From assembly GCF_004345005.1 (NCBI RefSeq), contig NZ_SMMX01000001.1, positions 248,001 through 312,000 on the forward strand: 64,000 nt of DNA. The letters run 5' to 3'. Within the stretch, counting starts at the first letter, position 1, and each line of letters opens with the position of its first letter. The DNA is from Extibacter muris (GTDB taxonomy: Bacteria > Bacillota > Clostridia > Lachnospirales > Lachnospiraceae). Shown piece by piece: positions 51,811 through 59,852 of the stretch. The position numbers and the translations under genes are program-made. Under the pieces are notes generated by a model. It was given only the letters and a program-made list of their open reading frames with translations, made no database searches and was not told the DNA's origin.

Positions 51811-53097
51811 ATGACAGAGAAGAGAACGGTCAAGGTGGCGCTGCTCGGGCTGGGAACAGTCGGAAGCGGGGTATACAAGCTAGTTGAGAGACAGCAGAAT
51901 GAGATGGTGAACAAAGTTGGTGCGGATCTTCGCATCGAAAAGATTCTTGTACATAATATAGGCAAGAAGAGGGATGGCGTGGATGCCTCTCTGCTGACCG
52001 ACAGGTGGGAAGATATCATAGATGACAAGGAGGTAGAGATTGTCATTGAAGTGATGGGAGGAATAGAGCCGGCCAGGACGATGATACTTGAGGCGCTTAA
52101 TTCCGGAAAGAATGTCGTCACAGCCAACAAAGACCTTGTGGCTGAGTATGGAAAAGAGCTGCTGGACGCAGCTGAGAACAATGGAGTGGATTTTCTCTTC
52201 GAGGCTGCGGTTGCAGGGGGGATTCCGATTATCCGTCCTTTGAAACAGTGCCTTGCTTCTAATGAGTTAGACGAAGTGATTGGAATCATTAACGGAACGA
52301 CCAACTATATTCTTACAAAAATGTTTGAGGACGGCATGGACTTTGAAGAAGCGCTTGCGAAGGCGACGGAGCTCGGTTATGCGGAAGCAGACCCCACGGC
52401 AGATATAGAAGGGCTTGATGCAGGGCGGAAGGTGGCTATAATGGCGTCTATCGCTTTTCATTCCAGGGTAGTGTTCTCTGATGTATACACGGAGGGCATA
52501 ACCGGAATTACGGCCAGAGACATCCAGTATGCACAGGAGTTTAAAAGTGTGATTAAACTGCTCGGTGTTGCGCATAATACAGAAGACGGCATAGAGGTAG
52601 GAGTCTATCCGATGCTGCTTCCAAAGGACCATCCGCTGGCGTCGGTCCGGGATTCTTTCAACGCGGTCTTTGTCCATGGCGACGCGGTCGATGACGCTAT
52701 GTTCTACGGAAGAGGGGCAGGAGAGTTCCCGACGGCCAGTGCGGTCATGGGCGATGTCATAGATGTGGCAAGGGACATCCAGTACCACTGTACGGGCAGG
52801 ATCAGCTGTACATGCTACAGGACGACGCCGATCAAGAAGTTCGATGATGTGAAAAATAAGTTTTTCCTGCGGATGCAGGTGGATAACAAGCCGGGAGTCC
52901 TGGCGGCGATTGCAAGCGTGTTCGGTGTCCACAAGGTAAGCATATCGAAAGTCGTACAGAAGATAATCAAGGGCGGGACAGCAGAGCTTGTCATCGTGAC
53001 GGAAGCGGTGAAGGAATACCACATGCAGGATGCGCTGGAGCATTTGAAGGATATGGAGACGACTCGGGAAATCAGCAGTATTATCCGGGAGTATTAG
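51811..53097 (+). CDS. hom: Homoserine dehydrogenase
   Basis: 428 residues: the NAD(P)-binding loop LLGLGTVGSGVYKLVE, the catalytic domain with AAVAGGIPIIRPLKQCL, NGTTNYILTKMFEDGMDFEEALAKATELGYAEADPTADIEGLDAGRK, and a C-terminal ACT domain from about residue 350 (VDNKPGVLAAIASVFGVHKVSISKVVQK). It reduces aspartate semialdehyde to homoserine for threonine and methionine; ACT suggests threonine feedback. The ribosome site is weak (GGTGATAA). A hairpin TGCCATG/CGTGGCA precedes it near 51741-51766, of unknown role. Confidence 0.96.
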   Translation: MTEKRTVKVALLGLGTVGSGVYKLVERQQNEMVNKVGADLRIEKILVHNIGKKRDGVDASLLTDRWEDIIDDKEVEIVIEVMGGIEPARTMILEALNSGKNVVTANKDLVAEYGKELLDAAENNGVDFLFEAAVAGGIPIIRPLKQCLASNELDEVIGIINGTTNYILTKMFEDGMDFEEALAKATELGYAEADPTADIEGLDAGRKVAIMASIAFHSRVVFSDVYTEGITGITARDIQYAQEFKSVIKLLGVAHNTEDGIEVGVYPMLLPKDHPLASVRDSFNAVFVHGDAVDDAMFYGRGAGEFPTASAVMGDVIDVARDIQYHCTGRISCTCYRTTPIKKFDDVKNKFFLRMQVDNKPGVLAAIASVFGVHKVSISKVVQKIIKGGTAELVIVTEAVKEYHMQDALEHLKDMETTREISSIIREY

Positions 53098-53113
53098 GAG
53101 TAACGGAATAAAT

Positions 53114-54502
53114 ATGGAAGAATTAGTAAAACAAAATCCGCTGGCGGCTGAAAGAGTGGGCAGGCTGATAGCAAAATTTGCGGTTCCGGCAACTATTAGC
53201 ATGCTTGTCAGTTCGCTTTACAATATAGTGGACCAGATCTTTATCGGACAAGGGGTAGGCATGCTCGGAAATGCGGCGACGAACATTGCATTTCCAGTGT
53301 CTATCATCTGTACGGCGACGGCGCTTCTGCTCGGTATCGGAAGCGCTTCTAATTATAACCTGGAGTCTGGTGCAGGAAATCCGGAACGTGCGGCCAGGAT
53401 AGCTGGGACAGGTCTGTCCATGCTTGCGGTGAGCGGTGTGTTGATTGCCGTTATCGTGCTCGTATTCTTATATCCGCTTCTGCATCTGTTCGGGGTCACG
53501 CCGGACGTGCTGCCGTATGCCCTGGATTATACAGGGATAACGGCATTCGGCATCCCGTTCCTTGTCCTGACGACCGGAGGGAACCACCTCATCCGGGCGG
53601 ACAGAAGTCCGACCTATTCCATGTCTTGTATGCTCACAGGAGCTATCATAAACACGATTCTTGACCCGCTTTTTATCTTCGGATTCCACTGGGGGATCAA
53701 AGGAGCAGCCTGGGCGACGATTATCGGGCAGATTATCTCCGGAATAATGGTGATCATCTATTTCATGAAGATCCGTCACATGGAGCTTACGGCATCCATG
53801 ATGCGGCCGAAGGGGATTTACCTCAAGGCAATCATGTCGCTTGGGATGGCGGCGTGTATCAATCAGATTGCCATGGCTGCCGTACAGATTGTGATGAATA
53901 ATACGCTGCGCCACTATGGAGCGTCTTCTATCTATGGTACGGACATTCCGCTCGCCTGCGTAGGGGTCATATCAAAGGTGAACATGGTCTTTATGGCTAT
54001 CTGTATCGGAATCTCCCAGGGGTGCCAGCCAATCTGGGGATTCAACTATGGTGCGGGTAATTTCGGAAGGGTGAAGGAAACATATAAGAAGGCTGCGGTC
54101 ATTTCTCTTGCGGTTGGAATCATATTTTTCGCAGCATTCCAGTTATTCCCGAGACAGATTGTCAGCATATTCGGCAGCGGCAGTGAAGAATATTTCCATT
54201 TTGCAGAACGCTATTTCTGCATCTTCATGCTAATGACATTTATAAACGGCTTGCAGCCGATGTCATCCGGATTCTTTACGTCTATCGGAAAGGCGAAGCT
54301 GGGCATCGTGGTGTCTCTTACGAGGCAGGTCATATTCCTGCTGCCGCTGATCGTGCTGTTCCCGCTGTTCATGGGGATAGACGGAGTCATGTTTGCGGGG
54401 CCGATTGCAGATGCGGCGGCCGCGGCAGTAGCGATTGCATATGCGTACCGTGAACTGAAAAAGTTTGGCCATTGCCTTGGGCGGGATAATGTGCTAGAAT
54501 AG
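53114..54502 (+). CDS. MATE-family multidrug/organic cation exporter
   Basis: 462 residues with twelve predicted membrane helices in two homologous halves. It begins ERVGRLIAKFAVPATISMLVSSLYNIVDQIFIGQGVG, a MATE opening, and has GNHLIRADRSPTYSM in the first half and GISQGCQPIWGFNYGAGNFGRVKE in the second. It is a sodium- or proton-coupled exporter of cationic compounds; the substrate is not predictable. TAGGAGTAAC precedes the ATG. It starts 16 bases after hom, perhaps in the same transcript. Confidence 0.93.
   Translation: MEELVKQNPLAAERVGRLIAKFAVPATISMLVSSLYNIVDQIFIGQGVGMLGNAATNIAFPVSIICTATALLLGIGSASNYNLESGAGNPERAARIAGTGLSMLAVSGVLIAVIVLVFLYPLLHLFGVTPDVLPYALDYTGITAFGIPFLVLTTGGNHLIRADRSPTYSMSCMLTGAIINTILDPLFIFGFHWGIKGAAWATIIGQIISGIMVIIYFMKIRHMELTASMMRPKGIYLKAIMSLGMAACINQIAMAAVQIVMNNTLRHYGASSIYGTDIPLACVGVISKVNMVFMAICIGISQGCQPIWGFNYGAGNFGRVKETYKKAAVISLAVGIIFFAAFQLFPRQIVSIFGSGSEEYFHFAERYFCIFMLMTFINGLQPMSSGFFTSIGKAKLGIVVSLTRQVIFLLPLIVLFPLFMGIDGVMFAGPIADAAAAAVAIAYAYRELKKFGHCLGRDNVLE
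54472..54500 (+). promoter_or_regulatory. SigA-type promoter for folT
   Basis: TTGCCT (54472-54477), 17 bases, TAGAAT (54495-54500), inside the 3' end of the MATE gene and 26 bases before the THF aptamer. Confidence 0.55.
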
Positions 54503-54525
54503 ACAGGTAAAAATTAAATAAGAAA

Positions 54526-54625
54526 AGCAGAGTAGAGATATGTGCGTTAAGTGCCAGCCGGACGGGGAGTTGCCGGCAGGACGAAAAGCATGGGGCTTGC
54601 GGTACATATCTCGCATCCCGCTGCT
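54526..54625 (+). promoter_or_regulatory. Tetrahydrofolate (THF, folT-type) riboswitch
   Basis: AGCAGAGTAGAGATATGTGCGTTAAGTG opens the aptamer; the GAGTAGA and GCGTTAAGTG segments are the conserved THF-motif landmarks. CCAGCCGGACGGGGAGTTGCCGG and the GACGAAAAGC piece follow. The returning ACATATCTC and CCCGCTGCT arms close P1. The next gene is a folate-family ECF S component, the standard target. Downstream, GCTACACATAG can pair with CTGTGCGTAGC before the ribosome site, offering a translational switch. Confidence 0.88.
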
Positions 54626-54692
54626 ACACATAGACAGAAGATACCTGCTGTGCGTAGCTTTAAGGAAAACTACTGCAAAGGAGGTATTTTTT

Positions 54693-55256
54693 ATGAGAAA
54701 AATCAAGTCACTGTTCACGGACTCCTTTCACGAGTTGAGAAGCTTAAAGACATTGGCGATGTCTGCCATGCTGCTTGCGATTGCGGTCGTGCTGGGGTTC
54801 TACACGCTGCAGCTTACCGACTATATCAAGATCGGTTTCGCGTACATCGCAAACGAGCTTGCCGGTATGATGTTCGGGCCGGCCGTAGGAGGCGTGGTCG
54901 GAGGTCTCGCGGATCTGGTAAAGTATCTGGTGAAGCCCACGGGCCCTTTCTTTCCCGGATTCACTATCAGCGGACTGCTCGGCGGCATCATCTATGGAAT
55001 CGTGCTCTATAAGAAGCCGCTCAGTATGAAGAGGATCATAGCTGCCAACGGGCTGGTGACGGTGCTCATCAACCTGCTGCTGAATACGTACTGGCTCACA
55101 TTGCTGTACGGCAATACGTTTGTCGCGCTTCTGCCGGCCAGGGTTGTGAAGCAGATTATCATGCTGCCAATTGAGGTGGTTCTGTTCTATGCGGTAGCGA
55201 AGGTGCTCTCCAGGGCGCACCTGTTTGCAGGCGGAGGGAGAGTCGCGAAGCAGTAG
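54693..55256 (+). CDS. folT: Folate-family ECF transporter S component
   Basis: 187 residues from the ATG at 54693 (AAAGGAGG nine bases upstream); an in-frame ATG at 54540 lies inside the riboswitch and is rejected. About six membrane helices: LAMSAMLLAIAVVLGFY, IGFAYIANELAGMMFGPAVGGVVGGLADLVKYLVKPTGPFFPGFTISG (the S-component signature with KPTGPFFPGFT) and a C-terminal pair. It captures folates and works with a shared EcfAT module located elsewhere. Confidence 0.93.
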   Translation: MRKIKSLFTDSFHELRSLKTLAMSAMLLAIAVVLGFYTLQLTDYIKIGFAYIANELAGMMFGPAVGGVVGGLADLVKYLVKPTGPFFPGFTISGLLGGIIYGIVLYKKPLSMKRIIAANGLVTVLINLLLNTYWLTLLYGNTFVALLPARVVKQIIMLPIEVVLFYAVAKVLSRAHLFAGGGRVAKQ

Positions 55257-55300
55257 GCGGCTAAGAATATGCGGGCCGGGAGGTCCGGCAAGTTAAGATG

Positions 55301-55339
55301 CAGGGCAAGTGTCGTGGCAGCCGTCGGACATTTGCCCTG
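55301..55339 (+). terminator. Hairpin after folT, weak terminator
   Basis: CAGGGCAAGTGTC (55301-55313) pairs with GACATTTGCCCTG (55327-55339), with one G-T pair; no T-run follows, so termination is uncertain. Confidence 0.45.
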
Positions 55340-55406
55340 TTGGTATGTTGCCCTGTTGTTATGTTAAGGAAGAGAAGATGGCGAGGAATAAAGGAGGAGA
55401 CAAAAG

Positions 55407-56120
55407 ATGCCGGTTGGAGTGATTGTGGACAGCGTATGCGTATTTGTGGGAGGGATAGCAGGAGCGCTTCTCGGGAAGCGGCTCGGCAAGAATCTGTGCA
55501 ATACGCTGACGCTCGTATTTGGCGTGTGCAGCATGACATTGGGGATCATGAGCATCATAAAGATGGAACAGATGCCGGCCGTCATATTTGCCGTCATACT
55601 CGGGACGCTCGCCGGGGAGCTGCTGCGTCTGGAAGACAATATCGCATTGGCGGCAGAGAAGGTACAGGCACCGGTGGCGAGAGTCATGAAGACAGATACG
55701 AAGGACAGTAAAGACACGTTTATGGCAGAGTTCATCAGCATCCTCGTGCTGTTCTGCGCAAGCGGAACCGGGATATTTGGGGCCCTGCAGTCGGGCATCA
55801 CAGGAGACCATACTATCCTCATATCAAAAGCCATACTAGATCTGTTTACGGCGGCGATATTCGCCGCAAGCCTCGGGTTTATCGTCTCGCTCGTAGCGGT
55901 CCCCCAGTTTGTCATATTGTTCCTGCTGTTTCTGTGCGCAGGGCTCATCATGCCGACGACGACAGACATGATGCTGGCAGACTTCACGGCCTGCGGAGGC
56001 ATACTCATGCTGGCGACCGGTTTCCGGATAGCAGGGATCAAACGCTTTCCTGTCGCCAATATGCTGCCAGCCATGGCACTCGTCATGCCATTTTCATGGA
56101 TATGGACGCAGATAATGTAA
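55407..56120 (+). CDS. DUF554 membrane protein
   Basis: 237 residues, AAAGGAGG before the ATG. About seven membrane helices. Family pattern: MPVGVIVDSVCVFVGGIAGALLGKRL, TLVFGVCSMTLGIMSI, LGTLAGELLRLEDNI, and the ILVLFCASGTGIFGALQSGITGDHTILISKAILDLFTAAIFA core. DUF554 (YdfK/YqgA) members are putative transporters of unknown substrate. The gene is monocistronic; a GGGGACGG palindrome follows nine bases after the stop. Confidence 0.93.
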   Translation: MPVGVIVDSVCVFVGGIAGALLGKRLGKNLCNTLTLVFGVCSMTLGIMSIIKMEQMPAVIFAVILGTLAGELLRLEDNIALAAEKVQAPVARVMKTDTKDSKDTFMAEFISILVLFCASGTGIFGALQSGITGDHTILISKAILDLFTAAIFAASLGFIVSLVAVPQFVILFLLFLCAGLIMPTTTDMMLADFTACGGILMLATGFRIAGIKRFPVANMLPAMALVMPFSWIWTQIM

Positions 56121-56128
56121 GCTGGAGC

Positions 56129-56174
56129 CGAGTTGGGGACGGGGGAAATCTCAATTTCCCCCGTCCCCAACTCG
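56129..56174. repeat. Palindromic repeat, GGGGACGGGGGAAAT family (copy 1)
   Basis: A 21-bp perfect inverted repeat (56129-56149 and 56154-56174) with a CTCA loop. The inner module of the palindrome at 56707 has the same core and the same loop. The two copies bracket the marR gene. Confidence 0.9.
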
Positions 56175-56204
56175 TTTTGTGGTGTCCCCAAATGGCTTGA
56201 CATT

Positions 56205-56232
56205 TTGACGGAAGTATAGCATGCTATATATG
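56205..56232 (+). promoter_or_regulatory. marR promoter with overlapping palindromic operator
   Basis: TTGACG (56205-56210), 16 bases, TATATG (56227-56232); a second TTGACA is at 56197. A perfect 14-bp palindrome TATAGCATGCTATA (56215-56228) covers the spacer and -10, a likely site for MarR self-repression. Confidence 0.6.
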
Positions 56233-56267
56233 GATACTGTCGTTATACTAAGGATAAGGGTGATGGC

Positions 56268-56699
56268 ATGCAGGAAAGGCTACCGGTAGGTTTCGTATTT
56301 AAGCAGATCAACAATGTATATGAGAAGGAATTTAACAATTTGCTGCGGACGCTGGGCATTACGGCGTCACAGTGCGCGGTACTTGATTACCTGTTTTCCA
56401 GCAGGAAGGAAGAAGTGAACCAGAGGGATATCGAGAAGGCGCTCAGCCTTAAGAACCCAACGGTTACAGGGCTTTTGAAAAGGCTGGATGAAAAAGGGTT
56501 CATCCTGATCGTGCCGAGCAATAGAGATAAGAGATGCAAGATTGTATACCTGACGGAAAAGGCGTATGATATCCAGCGCAGGATGGAAGCAGACCGGAAG
56601 AAGATAGATAAAAAGCTTACGATCGGCATGACGAAGAAAGAGAAGGAAGCGCTTCAGAAGATGCTCGGGAAAGTGCTTTACAACATATCAGACCCGTAG
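56268..56699 (+). CDS. MarR-family transcriptional regulator
   Basis: 143 residues. The winged helix-turn-helix is clear: LRTLGITASQCAVLDYLFSSRKEEVNQRDIEKALSLKNPTVTGLLKRLDEKGFILIVPSNRDKRCKIVYLTEKAYDI, with the DKR wing. N- and C-terminal helices form the dimer interface. MarR proteins sense small ligands or oxidation; only one Cys sits in the HTH and one in the wing. No adjacent transporter is on the same transcript, so its target is open. A palindromic operator in its own promoter suggests autoregulation. Confidence 0.92.
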   Translation: MQERLPVGFVFKQINNVYEKEFNNLLRTLGITASQCAVLDYLFSSRKEEVNQRDIEKALSLKNPTVTGLLKRLDEKGFILIVPSNRDKRCKIVYLTEKAYDIQRRMEADRKKIDKKLTIGMTKKEKEALQKMLGKVLYNISDP

Positions 56700-56706
56700 G
56701 AGTTTC

Positions 56707-56792
56707 CAAAAGGGACAGGGCAAAGGCGAATTGGGGACGGAGGAAAACTCATTTTCCTCCGTCCCCAATTCGCCTTTGCCCTGTCCCTTTTG
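56707..56792. repeat. 86-bp composite palindrome (41-bp perfect arms)
   Basis: Arms 56707-56747 and 56752-56792 are perfect reverse complements over 41 bases with a CTCA loop. The outer module is CAAAAGGGACAGGGCAAAGG-like; the inner module is ATTGGGGACGGAGGAAAA, a copy of the element at 56129. It also makes a very stable bidirectional hairpin after marR. Confidence 0.9.
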
Positions 56793-56867
56793 CATAATCG
56801 GAGTTTGATGAGAAAAGACTATCAATAATTACATTGCGCTTGCTATATAAAATTACTTGTGATATAT

Positions 56868-56896
56868 TTGTTAATGCAAATGATAATCAATATCAA
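56868..56896 (+). promoter_or_regulatory. Fur box over the DUF3793-flavodoxin promoter
   Basis: TGATAATCAATATCA (56881-56895) fits the 7-1-7 Fur consensus TGATAATnATTATCA with one mismatch. It overlaps the -10 side of a possible TTGTTA (56868-56873)-17-TATCAA (56891-56896) promoter, so iron-bound Fur should block it. Confidence 0.7.
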
Positions 56897-56924
56897 TATA
56901 ACAGTATAAGGAAAGGAATTTGAT

Positions 56925-57533
56925 ATGCCTGTAGAAGTTGTATCTTATATGATGACAGTTGAAGATGTGAAAAAGCGGCTGCAGTTCCAGCTCATCCTGC
57001 AGTGTGCCCCGTTCTTGAAAGGGATTAAGGTTGCATGTATCACGAACGTGGATAAGGATGTCTGTCAGGAACTCAGGATGGTGCTTGCGGGTACCGGAAT
57101 CGAATATAGAATACTGGCTGTGAGAAAAGGCAGATGTCTTGTGTTCTTTTTCAGGCGGGCGGCATTTGAGAAATATCTCAACCGGAAGGATATCAGGGAC
57201 TTTCTTTCTTTATATGGCTACGGATGTGCTGGCAAGGAAACGGACGTAGACGATATCCTGCAGAGGCTTTCCGCCAGAATCTGCTGCTATTCCAAGGAAG
57301 ACATAGCGTTTCCACATGAGATAGGCGCTTTCCTGGACTATCCTCTTGAAGATGTGAAAGGGTTTATAGATAACGGCGGCAGGAACTGCCTGATTACCGG
57401 ATACTGGAAAGTGTACGGTGACCCGGAGAAGGCGCAGATGATATTTCTTGCGTATGACAAGGCAAAGACAAGTGCCGTGAATGAATTCCTGGCAGGCAAG
57501 CACATCCGGGATATCGCGTGTGCGGCAGCATAG
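56925..57533 (+). CDS. DUF3793-family protein
   Basis: 202 residues. It follows the DUF3793 pattern: LQFQLILQCAPFLKGIKVACITNVDKDVC, VRKGRCLVFFFRRAAFEKYL, then FPHEIGAFLDYPLEDVKGFIDNGGRNCLITGYWKVYGDPEKAQMIFLAYDKAK. The family is anaerobe-specific, of unknown function, and is often found with flavodoxin, as here. Conserved Cys in QCAP, KVACI and NCLITGYWKVY could bind metal. An AAGGAAAGGAA site precedes the ATG. The Fur box upstream suggests expression under iron limitation. Confidence 0.9.
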   Translation: MPVEVVSYMMTVEDVKKRLQFQLILQCAPFLKGIKVACITNVDKDVCQELRMVLAGTGIEYRILAVRKGRCLVFFFRRAAFEKYLNRKDIRDFLSLYGYGCAGKETDVDDILQRLSARICCYSKEDIAFPHEIGAFLDYPLEDVKGFIDNGGRNCLITGYWKVYGDPEKAQMIFLAYDKAKTSAVNEFLAGKHIRDIACAAA

Positions 57534-57571
57534 AAAAATCAGCAAGCTGGCAGGTATAAGGAGGAACAATC

Positions 57572-58003
57572 ATGAACATACCAGTAGTATATTGGAGTGG
57601 AACCGGCAATACGGAGCAGATGGCAGAGGCTGTTGCGGAAGGAATCAAAGCCGCAGGGCAGGAGGCCGATCTGTGCAGGGTGGACAGAGCAGATGCCGAC
57701 AGGATGGCAGAGCTTAGAGCTTTTGCACTTGGGTGTCCGTCCATGGGAGCGGAAGAGCTGGAAGAAAGCGAGATGGAGTCTTTTGTACAGGCATTAGAAG
57801 GAAGTCTGTCCGGTAAGACGCTTCTACTGTTCGGCTCTTATGGATGGGGCGACGGCGAATGGATGAGAACGTGGGAAGAGCGCATGAAGAACGCAGGAGC
57901 TGTACTGGTAAACGGAGAAGGCGTCATCGCAAATGAGACGCCGGACGATGCGGCAGTGAAAGCATGCGAGGAAGCCGGCAAAGCGCTGGCCGCAGCGGTG
58001 TAG
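57572..58003 (+). CDS. Flavodoxin
   Basis: 143 residues. The FMN phosphate loop VVYWSGTGNTEQMAEA is near the N-terminus, followed by FALGCPSMGAEELEE (60s loop), LLFGSYGWGDGEWMRTWEERM (90s loop) and a helical C-terminus. Flavodoxin replaces ferredoxin as a low-potential electron carrier when iron is short. GGAGG precedes the ATG, 38 bases after DUF3793; the pair shares the Fur-controlled promoter. Confidence 0.95.
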   Translation: MNIPVVYWSGTGNTEQMAEAVAEGIKAAGQEADLCRVDRADADRMAELRAFALGCPSMGAEELEESEMESFVQALEGSLSGKTLLLFGSYGWGDGEWMRTWEERMKNAGAVLVNGEGVIANETPDDAAVKACEEAGKALAAAV

Positions 58004-58034
58004 GCTGATTTGACGAAAAAGGAGCGTGGCATAG

Positions 58035-58319
58035 ATGAGTGTAGTGATTATAGGTGGTAATGAACGGATGGAGCAGCAGTATAAGCAGATCTGCAAACGT
58101 CATAAATATAAGGCAAAAGTATTTACGCGGATGTCCGGTAATCTAAAAACTCAGATAGGGCAGCCGGATCTGATCATACTGTTCACTTCTACGGTAGCGC
58201 ATAAGATGGTCCACTGTGCGCTGAAAGAGGCGGAACGGTACAATATCCGGGTAGAGCGCTCCCACAGCAGCAGTGCGAACGCGCTGGACACTGTACTTCA
58301 GAACATAAAGCCGGCATAA
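58035..58319 (+). CDS. DUF2325 protein
   Basis: 94 residues. It reads MSVVIIGGNERMEQQYKQICKRHKYKAKVF, then QPDLIILFTSTVAHKMVHCALKEAERYNIRVERSHSSSANALDTVL, the DUF2325 pattern with a nucleotide-fold-like start. The family occurs in anaerobes and near iron-sulfur or oxidative-stress genes; the function is unknown. AAGGAGCG precedes the ATG. It is the third gene of the presumed iron-responsive operon and is followed by a terminator. Confidence 0.9.
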   Translation: MSVVIIGGNERMEQQYKQICKRHKYKAKVFTRMSGNLKTQIGQPDLIILFTSTVAHKMVHCALKEAERYNIRVERSHSSSANALDTVLQNIKPA

Positions 58320-58353
58320 CATATGAAATCGGACATAATGGCACAAGACAGCG

Positions 58354-58391
58354 CAGACAGGTATCCGCGGCAGGAACCTGTCTGTTTTTTT
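58354..58391 (+). terminator. Rho-independent terminator
   Basis: CAGACAGGT (58354-58362) pairs with ACCTGTCTG (58376-58384), followed by seven T (58385-58391). Confidence 0.9.
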
Positions 58392-58500
58392 GCCCTTTTA
58401 CTCTCCGTAGAAAAGATTACATAAAAGGGAGAGCTATTTTCATGACAGAAGAGAGAGATCATGTTATCATAATGGATAGATTACGCAGGAGGTATGAGTG

Positions 58501-59349
58501 ATGAGTTATGCAGATAAAGTGTTTATAGATATGTGCAGAGATATCATAGATAACGGCACGGATACAAAAGGAGAGAAAGTGCGCCCGGTGTGGGAAGACG
58601 GGACGCCCGCCTACACGGTCAAAAAGTTCGGCGTCGTCAACAGATACGACCTGTCAAAAGAATTCCCGGCACTGACGCTCCGGAGGACGGCCATAAAAAG
58701 CTGCACCGACGAGCTGCTCTGGATATGGCAGAAGAAGTCTAACAATATCCATGACCTGAACAGCCATATATGGGACAGCTGGGCAGATGAAGACGGCTCC
58801 ATCGGCAAGGCTTACGGGTATCAGATGGGGGTCAGGCATCAGTATAAGGAAGGCATGTTCGACCAGATTGACCGTGTCATCTATGATCTGAAGCACAATC
58901 CATACAGCCGTAGGATCCTGACGAACCTCTACGTCCATCAGGATCTGCATGAGATGGCGCTGTATCCATGTGCGTACAGCATGACGTTCAATGTGACAAA
59001 AGAAAATGGCAGCGACAGGCTGACGCTGAACGGAATCCTGAACCAGCGTTCCCAGGACGTGCTGGCAGCCAACAACTGGAACGTATGCCAGTATTCCGTG
59101 CTACTCTACATGCTGGCACAGGTGTGCGGCATGAAGGCCGGAGAGTTCGTCCATGTCATCGCAGACGCGCATATATATGACAGGCATATCCCGCTGGTAG
59201 AAGAGCTGATAAGAAGAGAGCCGCTTCCGGCCCCTGTATTCTGGCTGAACCCGGAGGTGAAAGACTTCTACAGCTTTACGCGTGATGACGTGAAGCTGAT
59301 AGACTACAATACACACGAACAGATAAAAAATATACCGGTAGCGATATAG
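58501..59349 (+). CDS. thyA: Thymidylate synthase ThyA
   Basis: 282 residues from the ATG at 58501 (AGGAGG eight bases upstream). The nucleophile is C157 in ALYPCAYSM. Other conserved parts are SRRILTNLYV, NQRSQDVLAANNWNVCQYSVLLYMLA and VHVIADAHIYDRHIPLVEELI. It methylates dUMP with methylene-THF, giving dTMP and DHF. DHFR follows 11 bases later to recycle the DHF, the usual pairing. Confidence 0.95.
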   Translation: MSYADKVFIDMCRDIIDNGTDTKGEKVRPVWEDGTPAYTVKKFGVVNRYDLSKEFPALTLRRTAIKSCTDELLWIWQKKSNNIHDLNSHIWDSWADEDGSIGKAYGYQMGVRHQYKEGMFDQIDRVIYDLKHNPYSRRILTNLYVHQDLHEMALYPCAYSMTFNVTKENGSDRLTLNGILNQRSQDVLAANNWNVCQYSVLLYMLAQVCGMKAGEFVHVIADAHIYDRHIPLVEELIRREPLPAPVFWLNPEVKDFYSFTRDDVKLIDYNTHEQIKNIPVAI

Positions 59350-59360
59350 GAGGAAGACGT

Positions 59361-59852
59361 ATGAATCTGATAGTAGCGGTAGACAAGAACTGGGCGATAG
59401 GCCTGGGCAACAAGCTCCTTGTGAGCATTCCACAGGACATGAAGTTCTTCCGGGAGACGACGAAGGGCAAGGTGGTGGCTATGGGGCGCAAGACGCTGGA
59501 GAGCTTTCCGGGCGGACAGCCCCTGAAGAACAGGGTAAATGTCGTGCTGACGACGGATAAAAGCTACAGTACGAACGGAATCGTGCTTGTACATTCTATT
59601 AAGGAAATGCTGGACGAGCTTAAGAAATATCCGTCTGAGGACATCTATGTCATCGGCGGCGAGACGATATACCGCCAGCTCCTTCCCCATTGTGACCGGG
59701 CATATATTACCCGGATCGACCATGCATATGACGCAGACACATATTTCCCGAACCTGGATGAAGACCCGCAGTGGGAGATGACAAAGACGAGCGAGGAACA
59801 GACATATTTCGATCTGGAATATGTATTTACCATATACGAGAGGAAATCATGA
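59361..59852 (+). CDS. folA: Dihydrofolate reductase
   Basis: 163 residues. It has NLIVAVDKNWAIGLGNKLLVSIPQDMKFFRETTKGKVVAMGRKTLESFP at the N-terminus (substrate and NADPH site) and IYVIGGETIYRQLLPHCDRAYITRI (GG motif of NADPH binding). The active-site acid is a Gln here (SIPQDMKFF) where Asp is usual in the WxLPxD context, so this residue should be checked. GGAGGAAG precedes the ATG. Its stop overlaps the next gene's start (ATGA). Confidence 0.93.
   Translation: MNLIVAVDKNWAIGLGNKLLVSIPQDMKFFRETTKGKVVAMGRKTLESFPGGQPLKNRVNVVLTTDKSYSTNGIVLVHSIKEMLDELKKYPSEDIYVIGGETIYRQLLPHCDRAYITRIDHAYDADTYFPNLDEDPQWEMTKTSEEQTYFDLEYVFTIYERKS

Noticed and set aside
54540-54692. Longer N-terminus for FolT starting inside the leader
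   Set aside because: The stretch is the THF aptamer, and a strong ribosome site serves 54693.
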